A stretch of 64,000 nucleotides of DNA from contig OU015501.1 of the NCBI GenBank assembly GCA_907164885.2, positions 66,564,808 through 66,628,807 of the forward strand, given 5' to 3'. The DNA is from Dolomedes plantarius (Eukaryota > Arthropoda > Arachnida > Araneae > Dolomedidae). Below are positions 21,475-41,945 of the stretch, one piece after another; the stretch's first letter is position 1; every line of letters starts with the position of its first letter. The notes under the pieces are model-generated. The model had not been told where the DNA came from. It saw only the letters and a program-made list of their open reading frames with translations, and ran no database searches. The position numbers and the translations under genes are program-made.

Positions 21475-22778
21475 CAGAAGGTCGTTCGCACTTTATGGAA
21501 ACGATTTTGTATTTTGTTTTTGGCTTTTGCATTTTGAGATAAAAATTTAGCAACTTCAGAATAATCGTCTGCTATTGTTTTGCTTTGATTGGAATGTAAA
21601 ATAAAAGATTTATTTTGAAAATGGCTCCTAAAATTGATAGATGGCTCGAAGGTTACGTATCTGCACTTTCCGGGGAGAAATATTCGTATCAACAAATTAT
21701 AAAGCGGTGTAAAAATTGCGGTTATGACATTTCAAAAATAGGTATTTATAATATATTAAATTTGAAAGGGAAAAAAGGAGTAACTGAAAGTAAAACTGAA
21801 AACATGACCACTAAACCTCATCCTAAAACTCTTTGAACGCAGGTATATATCAATAAAGTGAAGTCTCTGATCCTAAAAGAAAATACGCCGACTCAAAGAT
21901 CAATTGCATCGAAACTAGGAATGTCTTCTGGCACTGTAAGTAAAATCATTCATAAAGATTTGAAGTTAAAAAAGATGTTTAAACCTAACGTTCATCTGTT
22001 TTTACAAAAGCATATTGCTGAAAGGAAAACAAATTGTAGAAAATTATATGAAAAACACCTACCTAGCTGCTGAAAAATGAAAATTTGTGGTAACATTCGA
22101 TTGACATGGGTGTATTTAAGTGACTGTAATAAAAAAAGATCAATTTTCTATTGCTCAACTGACGGGAATGACCGTACGAAATGGCTACGTCAGAGTACAG
22201 AAAAGTTCTCAAAGGAGTTCATGATAGTAGCAGGATTTTTTACAACGGCAAATTAAAAATAAAAAAAGTCTCAAGTAAAGCCAAAATTAATTCACCCTAC
22301 TATCAGCAGAATTTTTAGAACCAATTTTTAAAGAAAAAATTCCAGCTTTATATGGAAAGGACATTGATAAAATTAAGCTTCTTATGGACAAAGCCTCTAG
22401 TCATACGTCTAAATCAACTGCGACTTATTTAGTAAAGAAAGAATCAGAAATAGGAATAAAATGTATCCATTTAATGGAATACCTGTAAAATTACCTGACT
22501 CTTCTCCAATGGACTATTGCGATTTCGGTTTTTTTATACGACCTTAGGAAAATGGCATCTAAGAACACTGAACGGACTTTGGAAAACGGACCAAGAGAAA
22601 TGAGGTAAAACTGACATGACAGTACTAAGCAAAAATTTACTTTCATGGAAATTTCGAGCTAGAGCTATTGTCAAGAACCATGACTATTAGATAGAAGCAA
22701 ATCACCGCATAAAATACTGCATTTATACATCAAACGTAACTATCAAAATCATTTCCATAAAGTGCGAACGACCCTCTG
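21475..22778 (+). mobile_element. mariner-like DNA transposon
   Basis: The inverted repeats begin CAGARGGTCGTTCGCACTTT and run on through ATGGAAAYGATTTTG, with TA on both sides (21473-21474 and 22779-22780). Length is 1304 bp, typical of mariner elements. It encloses one decayed transposase gene in the same orientation. A second, inverted copy of the family begins at 63271. Confidence 0.95.
21621..22690 (+). pseudogene. mariner-family transposase, broken
   Basis: Starts MAPKIDRWLEGYVSAL. The first about 70 residues form a helix-turn-helix region (YSYQQIIKRCKNCGYDISKIGIYNIL). A TGA stop follows at 21834, then a second HTH-like stretch (TPTQRSIASKLGMSSGTVSKIIHKDL) and RKTNCRKLYEKHL. Frameshifted pieces carry a WVYLSDCNKK region, MDKASSHTSKS (second Asp) and LPDSSPMDYCDFG (third catalytic position Asp rather than Glu). 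Remnants end near RARAIVKNH. The DDD-type triad fits mariner rather than Tc1. The Asp expected in the first catalytic block (DEAW in relatives) cannot be confirmed because of frame damage. Confidence 0.85.
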
Positions 22779-23194
22779 TACAGTTTATCGGTGGAGCATC
22801 TGACAATAGAATTTGAAATGGTGAAAAGTATCTAATAGAAAGATATTATAATATCTTCCCTAACAATTAAAATAAATATAAGAATATATGATAGTCTCTT
22901 ACCCCATTCTTTAAAAACTAGAAAATTCTTTTTTCTAGTATATTCGTGTCATAATGGAGAGTAAAATCTACTGGAAGGCAAAAATACGCATAAGAAAATT
23001 TCCCCATCAGTCTTCGCATAGAGATTTTTTTATATCTTTAAAATTTTCTCTGTTATTTGGAATTTGATATCTTAACTATCATTTAGGCCCCCCTAACCTG
23101 GTGGTTAAGTCAGTAGCTTCATTTGAAATATTTATCAGTTTAAAAACCTTGTTTATATTTCCTCTCTTACCGAGAACATTATTCCAAAACAAGA

Positions 23195-23890
23195 GCTGAC
23201 AAAATATAAAATATATCTCCCGTAGAAGAGAATTTTGAATATTTTTTAGCAACGAGAATACGTGAAATTACAAAAATACGAAAATACTAGTTTTTCTAGC
23301 ACCGAGACACTCGTACTCAGAATGATCTATGCAATACGAAATATAAAATACTGTATATCTCCCGTAGAAGAGAATTTTGAATGTTTTTTAGCAACGAGAA
23401 TACGTGAAATTAGAGAAATACGAAAATACTAGTTTCTCTAGCACTGAGACACTCTTACTCAGAATGATCTGTACAATACGAAATATAAAATATATCTCCC
23501 GTAGAAGAGAATTTTGAATGTTTTTTAGCAACGAGAATACGTGAAATTACAGAAATACGAAAATACTAGTTTCTCTAGCACTGAGACACTCGTACTCAGA
23601 ATGATCTGTACAATACGAAATATAAAATATATCTCCCGTAGAAGAGAATTTTGAATGTTTTTTAGCAACGAGAATACGTGAAGTTACAGAAATACGAAAA
23701 TACTAGTCTTTTTAGCACCGAGACACTCGTACTCAGAATGATCTCCATAATACAAAATATAAGATATGTCTCCAACAGAAGAGAATTTTGAATATTTTTT
23801 CTAGCACCAAGAATATTTAAAACTACCGAAATACGAGAATACTAGTTTTTCTAATACCGAGAAACTCATGCTCATAATAATCTGCATAGA
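23195..23890. repeat. about 137-bp tandem repeat, five units
   Basis: CTCCCGTAGAAGAGAATTTTG recurs at spacings of about 142, 137, 137 and 137 bp. Each unit also has AGCAACGAGAATACGTGAA, ACGAAAATACTAGTTT and GACACTCGTACTCAGAATGATCT. The middle units are nearly identical, and the last (from about 23765) is diverged, with CCAACAGAAGAG. No open frame is conserved. Confidence 0.92.
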
Positions 23891-24309
23891 TGATACATTT
23901 TCCATACGGAAAATGATCTATCTAATATTGTCTTTCTCCCGTTCTATTAAAACCCAATCAATTATTATAAAACTGCTGCCTACTCGAAAATCCGCTATCT
24001 AATCTTTGCGATTGAAGAGTAACTTCCTTACAGGAAATTAGTACGGCTTTTTCGTACGGTTTTTTACACCTTTTTTCCAGTTACTGTGAATCGGGATAAG
24101 AACCAGATAAATGGTATAAGAGAAAAGAAATGAGATTATAAAGAATACGAAAGTTGATAAAAAGTAAATTTAACATAAATAAGTAAAATGAGACCATTGA
24201 GATAGAACTCAATTTTATTCTGCTTTGAACAGTAATTTATTTCTAAAAACTAAAAAGAATACGAGGTGAAAATTTAAAAGCAAGTTTCTGTATTGTAACG
24301 GGAAGGTAT
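23891..24309. other. AT-rich intronic sequence
   Basis: About 420 bp between the tandem repeat and the TTAA MITE. A short inverted motif (TTTTCCATACGGAAAA, around 23900) is the only structure seen. Confidence 0.4.
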
Positions 24310-24313
24310 TTAA

Positions 24314-24909
24314 CCCTCTAACTGCACGGTGCGGGTCGGATCCGACCCAAGGGTGTGCCTTACCCCTCCCGTACTCTTCCCTCTCATTGCAAGAGATCGA
24401 GTTGACAAGGAACCCTACCAGATAGACCTACTAGACCCCCCCCCCCCTACTAGATATAGGAATAAGTAAATACGAGTGTCTTTGTTGAAAACCATTATTC
24501 ATGATCAAGAGTCATTTTTTAAAAATTTTTATTTTGGATTTTTTTCTTTTTATTTCGATTTTGAAAGCCAAAAATGTCAGTATTATTATTTTCAACATTT
24601 TTGTGCTCGGAAAGTTGGATTCAACTTCTAAAACTAGGTAGACTAAATTACATATTGACCTAATATATGCAACATTCTATATAAATGCCAAAGACATTTT
24701 CTTTGTTTAGCAAAATTATAATTCGTTGTTCATTTTTTCCACAAAAAGGGTTTTTTTTCATGTAAAATATTATCAGTAAATGTTATTATACAACAAAAAT
24801 GCTTATTGGGAACTTATTCCTACCAAGCAAATCATCAAAAAAGAAATCGGGTCGGATCCGACCTTACCGTACCATCTATTTCGTCTCAAACCACCGTACC
24901 GTTAGAGGG
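24314..24909. mobile_element. piggyBac-type MITE with TTAA target sites
   Basis: Bounded by TTAA at 24310-24313 and 24910-24913. The ends are inverted repeats CCCTCTAAC(T/G)GYACGGTG. Subterminal copies of the palindrome GGTCGGATCCGACC lie at 24334-24347 and 24850-24863. TTAA duplications with termini starting CCC are characteristic of piggyBac. At 596 bp it has no transposase. A run of C (about 24437-24449) lies inside. Confidence 0.9.
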
Positions 24910-25588
24910 TTAAATTCCTGAAACGTGAAAAACAAATATACCAGCGCCATATACAACTTACAATTTATAATAACAAAAATTGTTGCTTTACTTCTATCCC
25001 TGGTTATTATTTTTTGGTTGTTTTTGTTCTGTCTGGAGTTTTCTACATTCTTCAATATCTATCATGTCTTTATTCATTGCTTTGAAGTGTATGATCATTT
25101 TCGGCATTTCTTTAGACATTGAATTGAAGATTTTATAAGGAAGTTGGTGATGTGATATACAAATGTTATTATTAATTATTGTTTCAAGATAATTTCTTGT
25201 TTATATTCCAAAGTAAAATACAGTACTGAAAACTTTACAGGACATGACCTATTCTAATCAATATTTTGTCAGAAATTTTCTGTTTTCAAGATACACTTTC
25301 TGAGATTTATATATCAAGCCCTACTTATAATATTAAAACTTCACATCAAAGATAAAAAGGACTTTGTTATATTTTGGCATTTATACATGGTGAGGTTTAT
25401 TTTCAGAATAAAATGGCCAAATAAAAGTGTCAATAATTGATATAAAAATTTAATTTTGAAAAAATGTTCATGTAATCTTCATATAATTTTTTGAAAAATA
25501 AAACTTCACATCACTGCAGTGCATTTGTCTTGGTTTGTACTTAAAACTTGTTTCCCTTTAATGCGTTTTTATCATTGTTTCGTTTCAG

Positions 25589-25658
25589 TTTTCCTGGTTT
25601 CTGCCGACTACGAATGCATAACAAAGCTCCCGGTCCACTTACTTATGTGGAATACAAG
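25589..25658 (+). CDS. exon of the RRM protein (couch potato/MEC-8/RBPMS-like), RRM core
   Basis: A 70-bp exon, acceptor TTTCGTTTCAG|T, donor AAG|GTAAAATAC. In phase with the 12329 exon it encodes (G)SFPGFCRLRMHNKAPGPLTYVEYK. FPGFxRLRxHNK is a signature of the second RRM of MEC-8 and its invertebrate relatives, and PLTYVEYK is RNP1/strand 3. It ends in phase 0. The remainder of the RRM (helix 2 and strand 4, expected to resemble a stretch ending RIEYAK) must be in a later exon. I searched the + strand to 64000 by eye and found no convincing candidate. Confidence 0.75.
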
Positions 25659-27745
25659 GTAAAATACGTCTATTCACCTTTTTTCATTACTTACATTTTT
25701 CTACTTATTTTCTAATAAAAAACAGGTACTGATTTTCCAGAAACCCATAAAAAAATATGTTGATAAAAATATTTTAATGAATACCTAATTGTTATTCATA
25801 AAACCTCTGTTAAATTAAGGGAGGTTATGCAAAATGATAATACCAGTGCGAGTTCCTACTCTGGACCTTGGAAAGTAACCTCAAGGCATGATGTATTCAT
25901 TTCTAAATTTTATTGTTGGCTTACCCCATGCAAATACGTAATATGTACCTAGTATAAGGTATATCGGGTTTCCTCCCGCACAAGCCAAGATCATATTAAA
26001 TTGAAGATTAATACTTTAAAGCTTTAATCGTGGGATAAAGGGAAAATAGTAAGTTACAAACAGGGACTAATTAACTCGCATAGGCTGTTTGGGCTACAAG
26101 TCTATGCGTCATATTTTGTTTTTGAGGTATACAAATATTTTCTGTGGAATACAAATTCATAGAAATATGTTATTCTCAAAATATATGTTAAAGCGTTAAA
26201 ATACGTTATTTATTTTAATGCAACAGAAGTTATTTATGTAAAAGGCTCATATACGTAATTTACTTCGATGGACTATATATCATAGAAGTGACTATCATCT
26301 TTAAACTAAAAGTCAAATTTTCAAATGTTCCCTTTCGAGTTTTTCGATTTCAATTTTAATTTATTTATACATATGCCGTCTGGAGATACACCAATTATCC
26401 AGTTTCAGCGTGTTTCTGAAATATATATATTATTATCGATATAGATATAGTTAAATATGAGTAGATAGATTGATTAAATAATAATGAAACTGAAAACAAA
26501 ACAAAAAAAATGGAGCGAACAGATCTTCTAGGTTATGAGAGCTTACACTTATACCACCAAGTCATGTCATGATACTCTCACCTTAATCTCATTCATGTAT
26601 AAGTAATTTTAGAAAAAAAACCTCTCGGTCCTCATTTAGATATTCATTATACTTCTAAAATTAAAAAATATGTATAAAAAATTTACAGTCTCTTTTCTGC
26701 ATTTAAGATCCACTCTGCATATGGGGAAGGAGTTTGACAACCATTTCTGTCAATCTTCAAGCTTTATATGTAGTTAAAATCTTAAACGTTTACATTTGTT
26801 TATAGATATAAATATTCTGGGATTCAGTATTGCTCGTGAGACTTATTGGCTTGGAGAAAAATCGACCCTTATTTAGTTTTCACCATCTGTATTACTCTTT
26901 CCACTTAACCTTTAACTTCAATTGTACTTAACTTTCGCATCGCCTTAAAAGTTTCTCACTTTTCATCGCTTCTAACAGTTTAACCCTCATGTTGAACGTT
27001 CTATTTAAATGAAAATGGAATCATTCTGAGATTTTAAAAAAAAAGAAATAAATTTACCCCCAAGAGAACTAATTAATTGCATTTATTTCAAAAAGTGAGC
27101 ATTGTGCTGCATGATTTTAAAGAAAGTGCGTTATTGCATTCTATGGCTGCTTGAAATAGAAAATAAAAGCTATTGATGAATCAAAGTTCTCTTTTAATCA
27201 CGAAAGATTTTAATATTCTCCATTATGTATCATAAACCCCTAAATCTCTAAGTCTCTAAAACTCATTAACGTCTGATCCGAGTCGCATGATTATATTTGA
27301 TTCACCTTCCTGTCTCAGATGTGACACATTAATACTCATGATTCGGAAAAAAATGTTTATCAAATGACTCTTTAAGAAATTGTTTTTATTTTGAGAGATC
27401 ACTTCATTTGGAAATTTGGGACAGAATTGAAATCTGTTTGAAAGGGAATTAGTAAAGTAAGATTAGATGGAATTTTATAGGATTAATTCCATATTATTGA
27501 TATTTTTATTTTAAGACAGTATTGTTACATATTTTTGCTGAGTATTTTGTTAGCATAATTGTATCACAAATATTCATACTTGAATTCAAACAAGGGTTTA
27601 GTTATTCCAACTCGCTAGATTACCTAATAGTATTATTTTTTAAAAACACTGTTGCTTTGTATATTAGTAGTTTAAATATATTAATCTCCAGAGTATCAAG
27701 CAGTCTTAGACCTAAGTTTTGCTCTTGTAATGGGCTTCTCAGTAA
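25659..27745. other. AT-rich sequence, probably intronic
   Basis: About 2.1 kb downstream of the second RRM exon with no recognisable gene or element. Composition is uniformly AT-rich with a few ATATCGATATAG-type low-complexity spots near 26420-26450. Confidence 0.4.
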
Positions 27746-27904
27746 GTCGTCACTAGGGGTACTTAAATTTCGCATGAAAAATATCGAAATTTCGCAACAA
27801 AAAAGTGCAAAAAGTAAAATTTCGCATTTATTCGCAAAAAATATATATAAATTCGAAATTACGCATTTATTATAAAAAAAATCACAATATTACTTACCTG
27901 GATA

Positions 27905-28095
27905 AGTAAGTATAAAAATTCTTAGCATTGTAAGCTAACATTGTAGTAGTCTCCACATTTTCTTCCTTAAGTCTTTGCCTTCTGTCATTAATTACTATGT
28001 TGTACATACTGAAATATCTCTCAGTATCTACGCTGTTAAGGGGACTATAGAGGCTTTGTATAGCTACCTTTGCAAAGTTAAGGTAGTAGCATTTA
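27905..28095 (-). pseudogene. hAT transposase C-terminal dimerisation domain fragment
   Basis: The minus-strand translation reads without a break NFAKVAIQSLYSPLNSVDTE followed by RYFSMYNIVINDRR and RLKEENVETTTMLAYNAKNF. The pattern S..S..ER.FS.YN....RR..L..E.........N is the hAT family C-terminal dimerisation motif. The DNA-binding BED finger and catalytic core are absent, so this is a remnant. Confidence 0.85.
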
Positions 28096-28137
28096 GTTGC
28101 AATTGAAATCTGTATAACCTCAACAGGAGTCTATTGA

Positions 28138-28240
28138 TTGACCAGGTCCATATAGACTTCGGTCTGAGTAGTGCGTCTCCGGTTTATAATACCACAAAGA
28201 TCGGAGTCCGTCTTAGATGCCAAAACAATTTTGACCACAA
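28138..28240 (-). repeat. dispersed repeat, inverted relative to 28900-29003
   Basis: About 100 bp, starting GACCAGGTCCATATAGACTT and containing CGGTTTATAATACCACAA and ATCGGAGTCCGTCTTAGATG. It is the reverse complement of 28900-29003 with roughly 10% differences. This copy lies inside the hAT element. Confidence 0.85.
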
Positions 28241-28253
28241 TTCTACCACAATT

Positions 28254-28287
28254 CAACCATCTTCACAATTGTCTGTGAAGATGGTTG
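28254..28287. repeat. 14-bp perfect stem-loop
   Basis: CAACCATCTTCACA and TGTGAAGATGGTTG pair perfectly around a 6-base loop (ATTGTC). Function unknown. A related imperfect stem (GAGAACCATC...GATGGTTTTCTC) occurs at about 28592-28617. Confidence 0.9.
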
Positions 28288-28859
28288 TATCCACCGATGA
28301 GCTCATCTTGTGGTGTTTGTTTAAAAAAGTGGTAGTTTAAAGAAGCTTTCAAATAATAAATTTGTGTTCAAAGATGAAAATGATATGAGCGAATAAATGC
28401 GAAAAACAATTTTCGCATTTATTCGCTCATATCGGCAAATTTCGCATTTATTCGCATCTATTTCGTAAATACGAAAGTTACGAATCCCTAATCATCACCG
28501 ATAAGTAAGCAGGAGGTAAAGGAATTCCAAATGCGAAATTTCTCTAAAATTACACAGGTGATGAACAAAGCGCGGTCATCCACCTCTGGAGAGAACCATC
28601 TTCTATGATGGTTTTCTCAGGAGTGTGGTAGAAAATTTAGAATGCTTAAAGATGAAATTCTGTATTGAGCAAGCCTTGCTGAGTGGAGCTAATTGCCAAT
28701 ACATACATAGAACCCCATAACAAAAGTGAAACCTAGGTCCAAGTCTGGTTGGTACTTTGGAGGTGTATATATATTTGAAATTGGCACCGCCCAGCAGGAC
28801 GTGCCTTATGAATGTTTCCATTGAATAGTTATAGTTATAAAATTGAGGTTAGTGGGTGG

Positions 28860-29060
28860 TAAAGGTACGATCCTCCCAGATGTCAGCCCTGGGGGTGCTC
28901 GATCAAAATTGTGGTGGCATCTAAGACGGACTCCGATCCTTGTGGTATTATAAACCGGATAAGCACTACTCTGCCCGAAGTCTATATGGACCTGGTCTGG
29001 AACTTCCGGCTAGGAAACTTCGGGACCTGGAACTTCCGGTATTAGGAACAATAACAACAA
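28860..29060 (+). mobile_element. probable 3' end of a non-LTR retroposon
   Basis: A less AT-rich block containing GATCCTCCCAGATGTCAGCC, a GACGGACTCCGATCC segment and two GGAACTTCCGG motifs. It ends in AATAACAACAACAG at about 29050-29063, which resembles the simple-repeat tail of a non-LTR retroposon. Part of it (28900-29003) is the inverted partner of 28138-28240, so the sequence is repetitive. No coding capacity is left, and the class is inference. Confidence 0.4.
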
Positions 29061-29228
29061 CAGTTATAAAATACATGACTTTGCTCACACAACTTGAAAT
29101 ATTCATAGTTGAAAGTATAAATAGTATTTGAAAAATATATAAGTACGTAGATTTTGGCTGTAGCCTTTCAAAATTGAAAACAATTGTTTTGAGGAATATA
29201 ATTTTTTTAAAATATGATATTTCCTTAC

Positions 29229-29300
29229 ACCGCCAGAGGAGCTCAGTTGCTAAAAGACTGACCTTGAGAACAGGAGACCCGGTTTTGAAATGCGTATTAA
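29229..29300 (+). repeat. tRNA-like remnant (SINE head or tRNA pseudogene)
   Basis: GCCAGAGGAGCTCAGTTGCTAAAAGAC resembles the acceptor/D-arm with an A box (GCTCAGTTGCTAAAAG, compare TRGCTCAGTTGGTARRG). AGACCCGGTTTTGAAATGC, 35-40 bp later, resembles the B box (GGTTCGAAxYC) with an insertion. The acceptor stem cannot be closed, so it is not a functional tRNA. Either a SINE head or a tRNA pseudogene is possible. Confidence 0.5.
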
Positions 29301-29755
29301 CTGATTTCTTTTTCTAACCATTAAAACTCTCCGTATGCTATTTTCCTGCTCATTATTGGTCACATTTTTATTGTAACAGTTCCCTGTAAAATTCCCCTGG
29401 GTGTCTGTAAAATCTCACTTCTCTCACTGCGATCCTGGAAAACACCAAGTCGTAACAAGATCCGAGGGCTTAGTTCTCTCAGCTCACTTCCTCACAGGAA
29501 AATATGGCTAATTGTGTAAAATCACGGGAATACTCACGCAGCAAATCTTTCAAACACTATAGGACCTGTTTCATTCTAAATGTTATCAGACGGGCTTCAG
29601 ATTTTATACCGGCCAATCGGGTAAATCTCTAAAACAAGGCCTGTCATTGAGTTACAGTCGAATATATTATGATGTATGACTTATAGGAATACGTATGGAA
29701 AAAAATTACATTTCTTGAACATTTATTTATCTTTTGTATATGAAAGATATAATGT
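29301..29755. other. non-coding sequence after the tRNA-like remnant
   Basis: Mixed composition with several pyrimidine-rich runs. If the preceding segment is a SINE head, part of this may be its body. No tail or target duplication was found. Confidence 0.35.
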
Positions 29756-29758
29756 CAG

Positions 29759-40780
<11,022 letters not shown>

Positions 40781-40790
40781 TTGTTCAGTG

Positions 40791-40807
40791 CCCCCCCCCC
40801 CCCCCCC
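40791..40807. repeat. poly(C) tract
   Basis: A run of about 17 C residues 35 bp upstream of the 123-bp satellite. Homopolymer length is likely to vary or to be mis-sequenced. Confidence 0.95.
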
Positions 40808-40839
40808 ACACGGCTCGTTAACCGAATGACAGATAAAAT

Positions 40840-41945
40840 AATTTTCAAAAGAAATTATCAAGCAAAAGAGACTTGGCTTATAGTAAAATGGCTTCATCCC
40901 TCAGCAGGACAGCTAAGATAATTTTCATAAATGACAGCTAATGATTCAATGACAGTTAAGATAATTTGCAAAAGAGATTATCAGGCAAAAGAGACTTGGC
41001 TTATAGTAAAATGGCTTCATCCCTGAGCAAGACAGCTAAGATAATTTTCAAAAAGGACTGCTAATGATTCAATGACAGCTAAGATAATTTTCAAAAGAAA
41101 TTATCAAGCAAAAGAGACTTGGCTTATAGTAAAATGGCTTCATCCCTGAGCAAGACAGCTAAGATAATTTTCAAAAAGGACTGCTAATGATTCAATGACA
41201 GCTAAGATAATTTTCAAAAGAAATTATCAAGCAAAAGAGACTTGGATTATAGTAAAATGGCTTCATCCCTCAGCAGGACAGCTAAGATAATTTTCATAAA
41301 TGACAGCTAATGATTCAATGACAGTTAAGATAATTTGCAAAAGAGATTATCAGGCAAAAGAGACTTGGCTTATAGTAAAATGGCTTCATCCCTGAGCAAG
41401 ACAGCTAAGATAATTTTCAAAAAGGACTGCTAATGATTCAATGACAGCTAAGATAATTTTCAAAAGAAATTATCAAGCAAAAGAGACTTGGCTTATAGTA
41501 AAATGGCTTCATCCCTGAGCAAGACAGCTAAGATAATTTTCAAAAAGGACTGCTAATGATTCAATGACAGCTAAGATAATTTTCAAAAGAAATTATCAAG
41601 CAAAAGAGACTTGGATTATAGTAAAATGGCTTCATCCCTCAGCAGGACAGCTAAGATAATTTTCATAAATGACAGCTAATGATTCAATGACAGCTAAGAT
41701 AATTTGCAAAAGAGATTATCAGGCAAAAGAGACTTGGGTTATAGTAAAATGGCTTCATCCCTGAGCAAGACAGCTAAGATAATTTTCAAAAGAAATTATC
41801 ATGCAAAAGAGACTTGGCTTATAGTAAAATGGCTTCATCCCTCAGCAAGACAGCTAAATAATTTTCAAAAATGACGGCTAATGATTCAATGACAGCTAAG
41901 ATAATTTGCAAAAGAGATTATCAGGCAAAAGAGACTAGGATTATG
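40840..41945. repeat. 123-bp satellite array with 369-bp higher-order repeat
   Basis: GCAAAAGAGACTTGG recurs at 40862, 40985, 41108, 41231, 41354, 41477, 41600 and 41723, each 123 bp apart, then after 80 bp and 122 bp. Units alternate in an A-B-B order. A units carry CAGCAGGACAG, TTTCATAAATGACAG and TTTGCAAAAGAGATTATCAGG. B units carry GAGCAAGACAG, CAAAAAGGACTGC and TTTTCAAAAGAAATTATCAAG. This gives a 369-bp higher-order repeat at 40862, 41231 and 41600. Each unit contains two copies of GACAGCTAAGATAATTT about 43 bp apart, and the 80-bp unit lacks exactly one 43-bp step. Confidence 0.95.

Larger units (their letters stand above)
12523..25588 (+). other. 13-kb intron between the two RRM exons
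   Basis: Begins GTGGGTAG and ends TTTCGTTTCAG. It is 13,066 bp long and joins a phase-2 exon end to an exon starting with the matching single base. It contains the foldback MITE, a piggyBac fragment, a mariner-like element, the 137-bp repeat array and a TTAA MITE. Insertions on both strands are tolerated, as expected for intronic DNA. Confidence 0.7.
27754..28490 (-). mobile_element. decayed hAT transposon with transposase C-terminus
   Basis: The left end is TAGGGGTACTTAAATTTCGCA. The right end, read inward, is TAGGGATTCGTAACTTTCGTA. The flanking 8-mers are GTCGTCAC (27746-27753) and ATCATCAC (28491-28498), six of eight matching. Subterminal TTCGCATTTATTCGC motifs repeat at both sides. A hAT C-terminal domain lies inside on the minus strand. 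The element is 737 bp, internally deleted, and hosts a copy of the dispersed repeat at 28138-28240. Confidence 0.8.
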
